Source: Ichthyophthirius multifiliis (taxonomy: Eukaryota > Ciliophora > Oligohymenophorea > Hymenostomatida). Taken from it: 64,000 bases of DNA. The notes beneath the pieces were generated by a model. It saw only the letters and a program-made list of their open reading frames with translations. It was not told where the DNA came from and searched no databases. The stretch is from the NCBI RefSeq assembly GCF_000220395.1, contig NW_004086431.1, positions 1-64,000 of the forward strand. Direction: 5' to 3'. Both the position numbers and the translations under genes were made by a program. Below are positions 53,701 to 64,000 of this stretch, in pieces (the stretch's first letter is position 1; each line of letters starts with the position of its first letter).

Positions 53701-53726
53701 ATTATTAATATTTAAATAATATTTGA
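50720..53726 (+). CDS. Hypothetical Asn/Gln/Lys-rich protein with conserved-looking Cys/His C-terminus
   Basis: Exon 1 (50720-51407) starts MYKINLIEAIFNKWQKLSD and encodes a helical, protein-like N-terminal domain of about 200 residues (KFIYGFEEMCQQFEEITC, LNSILLTSKYLLYNHF). A 66-bp intron ends at 51473. The middle 1.6 kb is Asn/Gln/Lys/Ser-rich low complexity with several more short introns (near 51619, 52430 and 53330). The last exon contains KYCHLYKYGYDLN, then FDEFQNDF and NKCGKQCIHLKRFYDFIGF, after which a short tail ends in TGA 53724-53726. The Cys/His pattern in this last part suggests a small metal-binding or structural motif, but I do not recognise the family. The gene converges on exportin-7 with only 90 bp between stops. 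Confidence 0.6.
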
Positions 53727-53816
53727 ATATATTTCGTATTAATAAAAAAATACGTAATTTTTTAATAAATTTAATATTATATATTTTCATATTATTATAT
53801 TTTTTTCATAATAAAA

Positions 53817-55093
53817 TCAACTATTAAATTGCTTTTTTATTTCTAATATTATTGTTTTAATATTCGTAATAAATTTCTCTTCATTAGAATTGTCTAATTA
53901 TCGTTCAACTCCTATTTACATATTATTATTATTGATACAAAAAAATTAATAATATAAAGTATACCTTCAAAAGCTTTACAAAAATATTATTTAACAGTTT
54001 AACCATCTTAAATATTTAAACAAATTTTAACTGATATATGCTCACCAACATCAATTATGTACTTAACAAAATAATAAATAAAAATATTAATATTAATTTA
54101 ATAATATATTAACTTTTTAATCAATTAAATATAAATAAAATAAAAGCTTGCAAAAACTATTTGTAAATCTTGTATTTTTTATGTTTGAAATTACTATATC
54201 AACAAACATATTTAAACAATTTTAAATTTATAAAGACGAATTAATTATAAAAGTTTTAACTTTTTATTCTACTGTAGGACTTTAGAAACAATTGATTTAT
54301 ATTTCTTCTACTACATATTTAATTGTGTTATTTACCATATCTAATAACTTTAATACATTTTGCATTTATTAATTGAATTATTATTCATTTGTTTTAGCTT
54401 ATAGTTCGCAATATATACCTGTTTAAATGTAACTTATTTCTAATATCTATATATTTTATTTAAAAAAATTATATAATGTTATTTTATTTTTTAACCTTCT
54501 ATATCTATTAATTTTCTAAATTTTAAAACATAAAATCTATTGAAACATCTGTTAAAATCAAAAGATTTTCAATCATTCCTTCTTAATATTTTGGATAATG
54601 CTTTTATTTATATTTATTTTAATATTTATTTATTTTTGTTTATTTTTTTAACTTAAATATCATAATTAACTGTATATGTAAGATCTAAAAATATTTAAAG
54701 AAAATCTTTGACAGAATTATCATTAAATAAAGAAAATACAGATAAGTTAACATAATTTCCTTTTAAAACTTCATAGTAAATTTTAAATATTTTATTAACA
54801 ACTTTCGAAAATTATTCCATATTTATTATTTTTCTGTCCACAATTTACAATTTGCTAATAACAAAATGAGCGTAAGCAGTTATAAATTTACTAAATAATT
54901 AAAATATTTAATAACCTATTGTAGAATTGCTTTCATAAGTCAATCTCTGAGTTTATTTTCACATAAAGACTAAACAAAATTAAGCACAATATTCATCACA
55001 TAATTATCTTCAAAAAATTAAGGAAGTTAAATAAAAACTTACTAAATATCAACAATTCTTTATAATTTTAAATATATATAAATAAAAATATAG

Positions 55094-55131
<38 letters not shown>

Positions 55132-58100
55132 TTATTTTTTTATATATATTTTTATTTTTATATTTTTATATACATATATTATTTACATATGTTTGATATA
55201 AAATTTAAAAATTTTAGCGACTTCAATACAATTATTTAAACCAATTAGATCTCTAAGGTATTTCATTAAATTATCCTGTAAAATTTATATATATTTGTAA
55301 CAGTAATCTTATATATAATATACTCTATTAAGTTCATTATTTAATGATTACTTTATTTAAGTATATGCATTTTCTGAAGCTTACAAATAATTATCATAAT
55401 AATCATCAATCCATATTAAAGCTACCATTTCATAAATTTTGGTTCTATGTTTACTAAAGTAAGCAGTATTTAAAGAAGTAAAATCAATCTTTTTTTTATT
55501 ATTTAAACACAAAATATATTTTTTGTTACTTATTAAATATAAGAAGTTATAATTGATAAACAAGGTAAACTCTTAAACTTATCTCTTGTGAAGTTTCTTT
55601 TAAGTTTAACAAAAACAAATCTTGCTAAATATAGTGAGTAATCAAGTATATCAGAATCGAAATTTTTGGTATTAGAGAAGAATTTAACTAATGAAATATG
55701 AAGTAAATTATTATAATCAGCTTCGTTTCCGAATTCTTTTATCATTTTTTTATAGAACTTTTTTATTTGTTTGTTTGAAAAAAATAATATATAAAAAAAA
55801 ACTCTCTTATTTGAAGAAATGGATATTTATTATTTATCAAAATTCGAATCTAAATCTATTTTTTTTTTATAAATAAATAAATAAAAATTAAAACCATAAA
55901 TATATACCATCAATAGTTTAAGTCAAAAATTATTCAATAAAAATCAAGTAACTAAGTTCTATCATTTTAACATAATTATCCTTTAATAAATAATTAAAAA
56001 ATATTGTGTATATTCAAATTCAAATACAAATTTTTAATGATTAAATTAAATAGAATATTCTATTAGCTTCCAAACATAAGATAATAGTTATCCTTCTATT
56101 ATACTTAATTCTTCTGAATTAATATCTACTCCATGAGATGCTGAATCTAACTAATTACTGTTTAAAAGAGTATTACTAATCAAACAAATCACTAAAATTA
56201 GCTTCTCACTTAATATTTCAGGCACATTTTACCCACTTTGTATTACGGCTATATAATTTTGAAGTATTTCGTTAAAATAATCATTTAAACTAATCAAACA
56301 TTTTCCTTAAGAAGCCCAAAATAATTAATAATAAGGCTCTAAAAAATTAACTATTGCTTTTTTGAATGACTTTTGACCTATATTTTTTGTTTGTATTTAA
56401 AAATAAAATATTTTTAGTTTACTTTTAAAAGAAAAATCTTTTTAAATGACATTCTACTATTTAAATGTGACTTCAAATATTTAAAAAAAATATTCTAAAG
56501 CTATTCTTCTTATTTATTCGATATCTTTTTATTCTATTTTTAGTTTTTAATCTCTATTAAATAAAAATTTAATATTTAATTTTTTGTTTGTTTAATTATT
56601 ACTATTATTCCTTTGCCTAGTATGGAAACAATGAATTATTCGGGGACAAATCACCCGAACCATAATATGAAAGCATGATTTTTTATCTATTTTAGCTTTA
56701 TTTTTATAATAAAATTTTTTATTTTTTTAATTTTAATTACATTATACTTAATGTATATTATTATCAAAAAATTCATCAAAATTTTTTTTTTTTTAAGTAA
56801 AAATAAATAAGAAAATAATTTTTTATTATTATTTACTTTTCTATAATATAATCAGGTTAATGAGAATCGTAAACTGCTATGTCATTTATAATTTTATTCC
56901 ATAATTCGATGTTTTTAATTAAAATATTATCATCTTTTATTTGCAAAATTTCACATTAAATAAGCATTTTTTAAAATTATATTAAATTCATCATCCAAGT
57001 TAAAAATATATTTTAATGGAAAAATAAACTATTCATTCCAAAATTACCCTTTTTTTAAATAATAATAATAAAATATTTTTATATTTTTACAATCATCCTA
57101 AAATTAAGTTCAACAATTTCATTATAGTATTCACTATCGAAATTTTTTGATTATAATGCTAATAGACTCGTTATACCTTAAAAAATTATTTCTCTAAATT
57201 AAATTTTATTGTCATAAGAAGAAAATATTGTTAATCTAGTTGAGCATATTTTTCCAATACATTTAACCATCTATTTAAATATTTTTAATATTTACAAATC
57301 AATTATTAAAAATATATATTTCTATATACACTAATCCCTAATTCATATTTGTTAGTTTATAATGTTTATATAGAGCTAAAAATAAGATTTTGAATAAATT
57401 ATAAATCAGTAAAAACAAAATCAAATCTATCAGGAAACTTTTTAAAATATACATAAAAATATAAAAAATAAATAAAAATATGAAAATAAGTAATTATAAA
57501 TAAATAATTATATAATATGTATATATATATATATATATATTTTATTACATATTTATATAATAAATTTTATATATTAAAATTAATTTACAGCTACAACAGT
57601 TAAATCTTTTGGTTCTGGATCAATTTCTATTTCAAAAAAAGACAATTGAAAGTTATAACTTAAACATCTATATAATAATTATACAGCTTCTTCAGCATTT
57701 TAATAATTCAAAAAATTATCTCGGAAAGCATAATTTAATTCTGTAACAGAAACTTATAATATTTTATGAATTGCAGTTCTGTTAATATTAATAATAAAAT
57801 AAATATATAATTATGTTTTATTAATATTTAAATTATATTAAAGAAGAAAAAATAATATTTACCTCTAAAAATGAATCATAGTTTTTCTATAATCTAAATA
57901 AGAAGAATAATAACTATAAGTAATTATACTATAAATAATTTCATCTAATAATTTTAATCCAATTTTAGTTAATTTAATATTTCCTTAAAAAAAATTATCA
58001 ATAATAGGTTAAATAATTTAAATTGCTGGTTAATCCATGTTAAACCAATTAGCTCTTATCAAATGAGAAAGAATATAATAAAAACTTTTAATTATGAAAG

Positions 58101-58505
58101 GTTGTTTTATTGTTTCTGATTTATTAATGAAATATTAAACTAAAAAGTTCAACATGTTTTAGGCTATTTAGGCTTATCCATTTAATGTTATATTACTTGG
58201 GAGGATCAATTCATTTGGCTTGTTTTCGAATTTATAACTGTTTAAAAATATCTTTGAATATGCTTCTAATATTACAAATAATGTCATTTCATTTGTTATA
58301 TTATATAATATATTTTAAATTTATTCCCAGTTTTTCCAATTACATAAATAATTCATTAATAATTCATTTGCTTATAGACTTCCCTTTTTGTTTTTTAAAA
58401 AATAATATTTTTATTTCTTTAATTTTTTTTTATTAAAACCTCTTTATTTGAAGGGTCAATAACTTATTAACATAATTATTCGAATTATATTACTTGTTAT
58501 TACAT
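53817..58505 (-). CDS. XPO7: Exportin-7 (RanBP16-type importin-beta family exportin)
   Basis: A many-exon gene starting MQQQVIQFEQLCQQVIDP (58505) and ending at TGA 53817-53819. Several regions line up in order with exportin-7. These are the N-terminal helix pair after the first intron (QANELLMNYL), LPSNITLNGQAQIAQNMLNF, then IKSFYYILSHLIRANWFN. After these come LYRCLSYNFQLSFFE with IDPEPKDLTV, KLIEYSIQFNHQKF, IELSYLIFIEQFL, KIYEMVALIWIDDYYD, and the strongest match, VLKGNYVNLSVFSLFNDN near 54770. The C-terminus is KAFEGVERQLDNSNEEKF. The fold is a stack of HEAT-like helical repeats. In animals this protein carries cargo out of the nucleus with RanGTP; the cargo here is unknown. Exons are short and introns 45-110 bp. 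The alignment is from memory of the family, not computed. Confidence 0.8.
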
Positions 58506-58977
58506 TTTTATTTATTTTTATTGGAAAATATATAAATAAATCTTTAAATATTTTTTTATTTATTAATAATTGATTTTTTTAAAAAAAATAATAATAATAA
58601 TATTTGTTATATATATAATTTATGTCTATTTTTCTTATTATCCTCTTTTTTTTTTTATTAGCAATATTTTATTTATTTTTTCTTTATTTCTAAAAAAAAG
58701 AGTAATTAATATATATTACTTGCTTGTAAAAATTTTTTATTCTTTCTTTTAAATTTTATTTTATTTTAAAAAAAAAAATTGAATCAAAGATTATAAATTT
58801 TTTTAAAAAAATGATTATAGAAAAATTAAAGTATTTATAAAAAAATAAGATTTATTTTAAAGTAAATAAAGACAATTAATATATATATATATATATTATA
58901 TAATTTATAAATTAAAATACATTTGAATATAGAAAAATATACATACATAATATTAAGAAATAATATTTAATATAATT
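58506..58977. other. Intergenic, nothing recognised
   Basis: About 470 bp of AT-rich spacer between the exportin-7 start and the end of the next minus-strand gene. Confidence 0.5.
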
Positions 58978-61593
58978 TCAATATTAAATTTATTTAATTA
59001 GATTTTATTTAGTTATATATTTTTAAAAATTTTCTTTTTTGTTATTATGAATATAAGGTTTTCCCTAATAAATCTAACCTTTTAAAATATTACTTTAATC
59101 AATATGTTAAAGATTATTGATAAAAATATTAACAACATTATTATTTTAGCATGTAAATAATTATTATTCACCTTTTTTATCATTAAAGCTAAACTATTAT
59201 GCATATATTGGTGATTATGATTTTTATTTTTGATGATTATTTTAGTTATTTCCAATTTATAAACTTGGTTTTTTACAGATTTTTTATTTAAGTTAAAAAT
59301 TCTAATAAGGTTAATGACAATTTAAGACACTTTAGGTTTCGCTTTTAGCATATTTGTGATTTTGAGCTTGCTTTTATTTACTTTTTTAGTAATTTAAAAG
59401 TATTACTCTTTATGGTGTATTTTCAATTAAATGTTAATATTTTTAATCTATAATTTTTTATTATTATTAAACACTTTTTTTTTTATAAAAAAATATATAT
59501 ATATAATTATATATAAGTATATATTATAAATATATATATATATATATATATTTATTTTTTGCTATTTTTTACTTATTATATTTTTAATTTAAATTATTTA
59601 AAGAACTTATTCTAAAATGTTTTATTTTATCTAGTATTTTATTTGAATTTTTTTAATAAACTTATTATTATATACTCAAAGTACTTGATACTTTTTTATT
59701 ATTATTACTTAAATTATTATTATTAATATTTATATTTTATATATTCTTTGAATTTTTATTAATATATTCTTTATTAATCATTTACTCATTATTATTTTTT
59801 CTTTACATGTAATTATTATCTTTTTACATTTTTTATAATAAATGAAGAATATCTAATTATTTTTCCTTATTTTTATTACAATCTTAGTTATCTTATTAAT
59901 TATATCTTTAAGTTTTATTTTAAAAAGAGTTCAATATATCACTTTTAGTATTTAAACACTTATATATATTTTTTTTTATTAATTTTATTTTTTTGTTAAA
60001 AAAAAAAAACTAAAATAAAATAAAAGAATTTACATTTTAAATATGCTTACTCGAAGTTTAAGATTTAATATGGCTTTTTCTGATATTTAAATTATTAACT
60101 GTTTGCTTATTAATTTATGGAATTCCAAATTTTTTTAAAAAAATCTTATTTGAATTTTTAGAAATAGTACTATTGATAGAAAGTTTATTTTATTCTGATT
60201 TTTTTTAGATTTAAAGCTAACTTAAATATGCCAAAAATTATTTATTATTAGATTAGTTTTAATACAAAATTTTTAAATTGCTACTTTTTTATTTAAAATA
60301 TTGTTAATTTTGGATAAATGAATCAACTTTCTTTTTTTATTCTGAATTATGGTTACTTTTTTAAGGATTTTTCTTATATTTTTCATATTCATCTTCTTTA
60401 TTTTAACTATTTTATGATATTTCGTAATAATTTAATCCCTTTTTGGAAATAATATATTTATTTTTGATCATATTTTTTAGTTTCTAAAGGTCTAACATTT
60501 GTTTTTTTTATTAAATTTATTAGTTTTTTGAAAAATCTCTATCTTCGGAAATTTTATCTTGTAGCTTTTGCTTAAAGAATTTATTAATATTGGAATAAAT
60601 ATTTTCTTGTTAAGATAATTAATTATTTTATTATTTATTAATAATATTATTTTATTCATATTATTATTTAAAAACTTTATCAAGTATGATTTTCTTTTGA
60701 TGATTTTACAATAATTAATATTATTATTTGGTATTAATTTCATATTGAGTTTTTGAATTATTATTGTTATTAATGCATATATTTGTTTATTTTTAAATGT
60801 CTTGTTATATATTATTTTCAGTTTATTTTTCTATATTTATTTCTTTTTATTTTTCTATATTTATTTCTTTTTATTTTTCTACTTATTTTTCTAATTCCTC
60901 TTTTTTTTTTATATGCTTTAAAAATCGACTTAAGTTTTATAAACTATAAGTATCTTCTATTTCTTCATTATAATGTATATTGTTATTATCTTTTGTTTCA
61001 ATTTCATTTAATTTATTATTTATTTCTTATATTGTATTACTTTATTAGCTCTCATCTAATCCTGTTAATAGTCTATCTGATAATGTTATAAAATTACTAT
61101 TGTTTTCTATTTTTTATTTTGATAAAGCTTCTGTTTATAAACAAACTCCATTTTCTTTTTATTTTAATAACTTAGTTATTCTAATGTATTCAATTCTTCT
61201 TATTTTATCATGATATTTATTTAATGTATTTACTTAAGGTTAAATAAATAAACGGGTAATGTCTCTATGAAATTTATAATATTCACAAAGTGATTATATT
61301 TTAGGTTAATATTCATTTATTTTATATAGTCTTTTTAAATATTCTTCGGATTCATCAAATACATGCTAATCTTTCACATGTATAACTTTTGATGTCCTAT
61401 TATTTTGTAAAATATCGTTTATATCTTTTGAAAAATAGTAATTTTGTGAAGCACTGTATTTTTGATATAATGCTTTATTTATCATTTTTTTATAGGTTTT
61501 TGGTTTTAATTTAGTCTAACAAAATATACAATACTTAGCTACTAATAAATTTTACGAAGGGTTATTTTCATTGGTATCCGTAATATATTACAT
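58978..61593 (-). CDS. Hypothetical protein with CxxC N-terminal domain and long Asn/Gln/Lys-rich tail
   Basis: Three exons (60034-61593, 59573-59958, 58978-59473) join exactly in frame to 813 codons plus TGA, with introns of 75 and 99 bp. The first 170 residues are compact and protein-like: VAKYCIFCQTKLKP, ALYQKYSASQNYYFSKDIND, KVIHVKDQHVFDESEEYLKR, LCEYYKFHRDITRLF and YHDKIRRIEYIRITKLL. The CxxC could be part of a metal site. After that comes a coiled-coil segment with near-perfect short repeats (EKQKEINI repeated) and about 550 residues of Asn/Gln/Ser/Lys-rich, probably disordered sequence. No family is assigned. The conserved-looking head suggests a real ciliate family. The start is the only Met near the head. 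Confidence 0.7.
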
Positions 61594-63179
61594 GCTTATT
61601 TTATTAAAATTTTATTTCTTTTTTATTGATGAATAATTATTTATTTATTTAAGATTTTCTTATATTTTTTTTTGTTTTTTTATGAATTTTTTTTAGAAAT
61701 TGAAATTTATTTTTTAAATTATATTTTTGCTTTTACTTTTTATATTTTTTTTTATTTGTTTGTAAAATCATAGTTATTATAATAATAATTTAGAAAAAAA
61801 ACAAAATCATGAAAAATTAATTTTATAAATAAAAAAAGAACTAAATAAAATTGTAATCATTATAAAAATAACATAAAGTTAAATAAAAATATATGAAGAA
61901 AAATAGTTTTAATATATTTATATAAAACATATTATTTTTTTTATATTAATTAAAATGATTGTTAATTTATTTTTATTTATTTATTTTTTATTTATATTTT
62001 ATTTTATTTAATTTTTTTTTATTTAAAGTTATTATTAAATATAAAATATAAAAAAAAGTAATATATAAATATAATTATATTTATATATTTTATGTTATAA
62101 TAAAATAGAAATTTTTTATATATATTATATTATTATCAGACACAAATTTGGGTTTGAATTTCTCTACATACGAGAATACATTTAGAAGGGTGCATGTTTA
62201 TCATCATTAAATAATATACATATATATATATATATTTTATATATATTTATTGATTTTTTATTAAAATAAAAATTATATGATAAAAACATTTTTAAGTGTT
62301 TTTTATTAAATATATAAAAAAAACCTATATAAAATATTCTTATCATTATAATTTATTTTAGCAAATTAAAAAAGGGGTCACCATATGAATATTATGATCC
62401 AGAGTGTAATTTGCAAGGATTCAAAAAAAGTGAAATAAATATATATTTATATAATATGATATATTTTATTTTAACATATTAGTTGTGTTATGTATTGATA
62501 AAAATATATCTTATTTTATATATATATATATTTATTTGACTAATTTTGGTAAAAAGTTATTAAGTTTGGTTATTATTATTTTTTTTTTGTTCGACATTAG
62601 AATAAAGTAAGCCTCCTTATGTTATTAATAATTGTATAACTTTGCTATTGAGAAGAGAATCTTATTGATTTTAAGTCTCATATCTATTAATTTTTATTAA
62701 TTTTCTTTTTTACAAAAAAACTAATAATAAAAAATAGATAATCTTCGACAAATCAATAAAACCCTCCAAAAGTTAAGATTGTTACTTTCTAACTTAATTC
62801 AGGAGGACTTTCCCCAAGGATTCGATTAGCTAATTTTAATTTATTCTTTTCAGAAAAGAAAAAAAAAAATTAACTTTTTTTTGTTTACCTCGAAAACAAT
62901 TTTTTATCCTAATGTCTTTTTTATATTTTAATATTTTTATAATTGTAAAATTATTTTTAAGTTTTTAAAGAGATATTTATTTTTAATTTTAACTTCTATT
63001 ATATTTATATTTAATTAAATCTTTTTAAATATATAAAAGAAAAAAACATTTTAATTTTATACATATATATATATATAAAAATATATATATATAAATATTT
63101 TATAATATAACATAGTTAATAAAATGTATAATTATAATAATATATATATATATATATATATATTATTATTTTTTTTTTT
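61594..63179. other. Intergenic region with small-RNA candidates
   Basis: Noncoding stretch of about 1.6 kb. Islands richer in G/C stand out at 62129-62216 (snoRNA), 62361-62414 and 62738-62835 (hairpins, see findings). The rest is A/T background with TA runs. Confidence 0.6.
62129..62216 (-). ncRNA. C/D-box snoRNA
   Basis: Read on the minus strand, a box C (AATGATGA, 62208-62201) and a box D (CTGA, 62139-62136) lie about 61 nt apart. They are flanked by complementary ends, TATTATT upstream and AATAATA downstream, which form the terminal stem of a kink-turn C/D RNA. The interior is much richer in G/C than the surroundings. The guide element would be just upstream of box D or of an internal D' box; the target rRNA site cannot be determined here. 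Confidence 0.7.
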
Positions 63180-63956
63180 TCATTTTTAATTTTATGAAAT
63201 TTATTCTTAAATAATATCTTTAAAATTATGTAAATAACTATTATCATTTTCATTCTAGTTATTGTCCGAAGAACTTCTTTTGCGTTTATTATAAATTGTT
63301 ACAATTAAAATTATTATTAAAATAACAATAATAATATTAATATATATATATTAAATATTTAAAAGTTTAAATATTGACAAATATCCAAAATTAATACCAA
63401 ACCTTTTTTTTTTTTAAAAAAAAAAACGAATTCGTTATAATTGTTTTTTTTTTTAAAAAAAATAATAATAATAATACTTCCAACAACTTATATTTCCAAA
63501 ATTAGGATTATAATTGAATAAATCTGTCGTATCATCTTATTAAATTCCATATTTTTCTCTTATAGTCCATGAGTTTAAATAAAGCATAGCTTTTTATATG
63601 GCATAAAAATAAACTTTATCTTATCCGAATTTTCTAGAGAGTTGATTCTATAGCTCTTCTTCGGTAAATGTTTTATATTCTCCTTCACTAATATCTTTTT
63701 TATTTGAGCATTAGAAGTCTTTTTATTATTCTTTTATAAAATTTGAAATAAATTTCATATATTCATTTGCACTTTGTAAAATTTAAGGATCTTCTATACA
63801 AGTTTATTAATTTTCACTTAAAATAAAAGGAGAATTGCATTATATTTCTCCATTTAAACATAAAGCGTTTTTTGGACATGTTAAACAGTTTTATTTTTGT
63901 TCAAATTATTAAAAAGAGTCACAAAAAAAGTGTTTTGACTGCATTTATTTACCCAT
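63180..63956 (-). CDS. MAN1/Src1 C-terminal (MSC) domain membrane protein
   Basis: Two exons (63478-63956 and 63180-63402), 75-bp intron, 233 codons plus TGA. The body follows the MSC domain of the inner-nuclear-membrane proteins MAN1, Heh1 and Heh2: LTCPKNALCLNGEIQCNSPF with the paired Cys, TCIEDPQ, then a helical part with DFQCSNKKDISEGEYKTF and EEELQNQLSRKF. Near the C-terminus is one long helix (YINIIIVILIIILIVTIY) followed by a basic NKRKR, which fits a membrane anchor with the tail on the other side. In yeast these proteins hold nuclear pores and chromatin at the envelope. No LEM domain or first helix is seen; the protein starts MGKQMQSKHFF only 44 bp from the window edge, so upstream exons outside the window are possible. 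Confidence 0.7.
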
Positions 63957-64000
63957 TATTTTAAAAATATAAAATAATAAAAATATAATTAAAATAATTT
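63957..64000. other. Window edge, AT-rich
   Basis: Only 44 bases. They contain no in-frame TGA relative to the gene ending at 63180, so a longer N-terminus cannot be excluded. Confidence 0.4.

Noticed and set aside
60890-60930. Suspected frameshift at an A run in the 813-codon hypothetical gene
   Set aside because: Recounting ten A bases keeps one frame through the run; exon lengths sum to a multiple of three.
62130-62215. tRNA T-arm-like words (GGGTTTGAA) on the plus strand
   Set aside because: No acceptor or anticodon arm can be built; the opposite strand makes a clean C/D RNA.

Overview
The window is extremely AT-rich and reads as macronuclear-style DNA of an oligohymenophorean ciliate. 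I cannot name the species. The base composition and short introns fit a hymenostome such as Ichthyophthirius or a Tetrahymena relative (inference). Under the standard code almost nothing long is open. Under the ciliate code (TAA and TAG = Gln, TGA the only stop) about twenty genes appear, several with unmistakable conserved motifs interrupted in frame by TAA or TAG. Introns are short (mostly 35-100 bp), GT-AG and nearly pure A/T. For most genes I joined exons by requiring GT-AG ends, matching phase and a length divisible by three.

Layout. 1-3780 is noncoding and holds a TA run and a roughly 0.9 kb array of a 9-bp unit. 3781-20456 holds a phosphatidylinositol synthase (+), an FCP1/SCP-type phosphatase (-), a weak small-gene candidate (-), a divergent TGS1-like cap methyltransferase (+), a 12-exon AK9-like multi-domain nucleoside-monophosphate kinase (+) and a four-helix membrane protein (-). 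21755-36628 holds a MAPKKK-like kinase (+), two poorly resolved hypothetical genes (-), a DHHC palmitoyltransferase (-), a 1216-residue coiled-coil protein (-), a TMEM230-like protein (+), an EXPERA/EBP-like protein (-) and a Gln/Pro-rich coiled-coil protein (+). 36629-38860 is mostly noncoding with a tandem duplication and a possible decayed coding patch. 38861-46600 holds a Cys-rich, Asn/Gln-rich protein (-) and a very long modular coiled-coil protein ending in MORN repeats (+). 47425-58505 holds a choline-transporter-like protein (+), a hypothetical protein (+) and exportin-7 (-). 58978-63956 holds a hypothetical protein (-), a small RNA neighbourhood with a convincing C/D-box snoRNA and two other hairpins, and a MAN1/Src1 C-terminal-domain membrane protein at the right edge (-).

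Functionally this is ordinary nuclear gene content with no operons: lipid synthesis (PI synthase, EXPERA, CTL), RNA cap and snoRNA biology (TGS1-like, snoRNA), nuclear transport and envelope (exportin-7, MSC protein), signalling (kinase, phosphatase, DHHC enzyme) and likely cilium or cortex structure (AK9-like, MORN/coiled-coil proteins). I saw no retroelement, Polinton-like element, DNA transposon, CRISPR array, tRNA or rRNA that I could support. The most interesting items are the TGS1 homologue lacking the usual catalytic motif, the EF-hand-like/AK9 fusion, the repeat-module coiled-coil/MORN protein whose introns recur at the same motif, and the snoRNA region.
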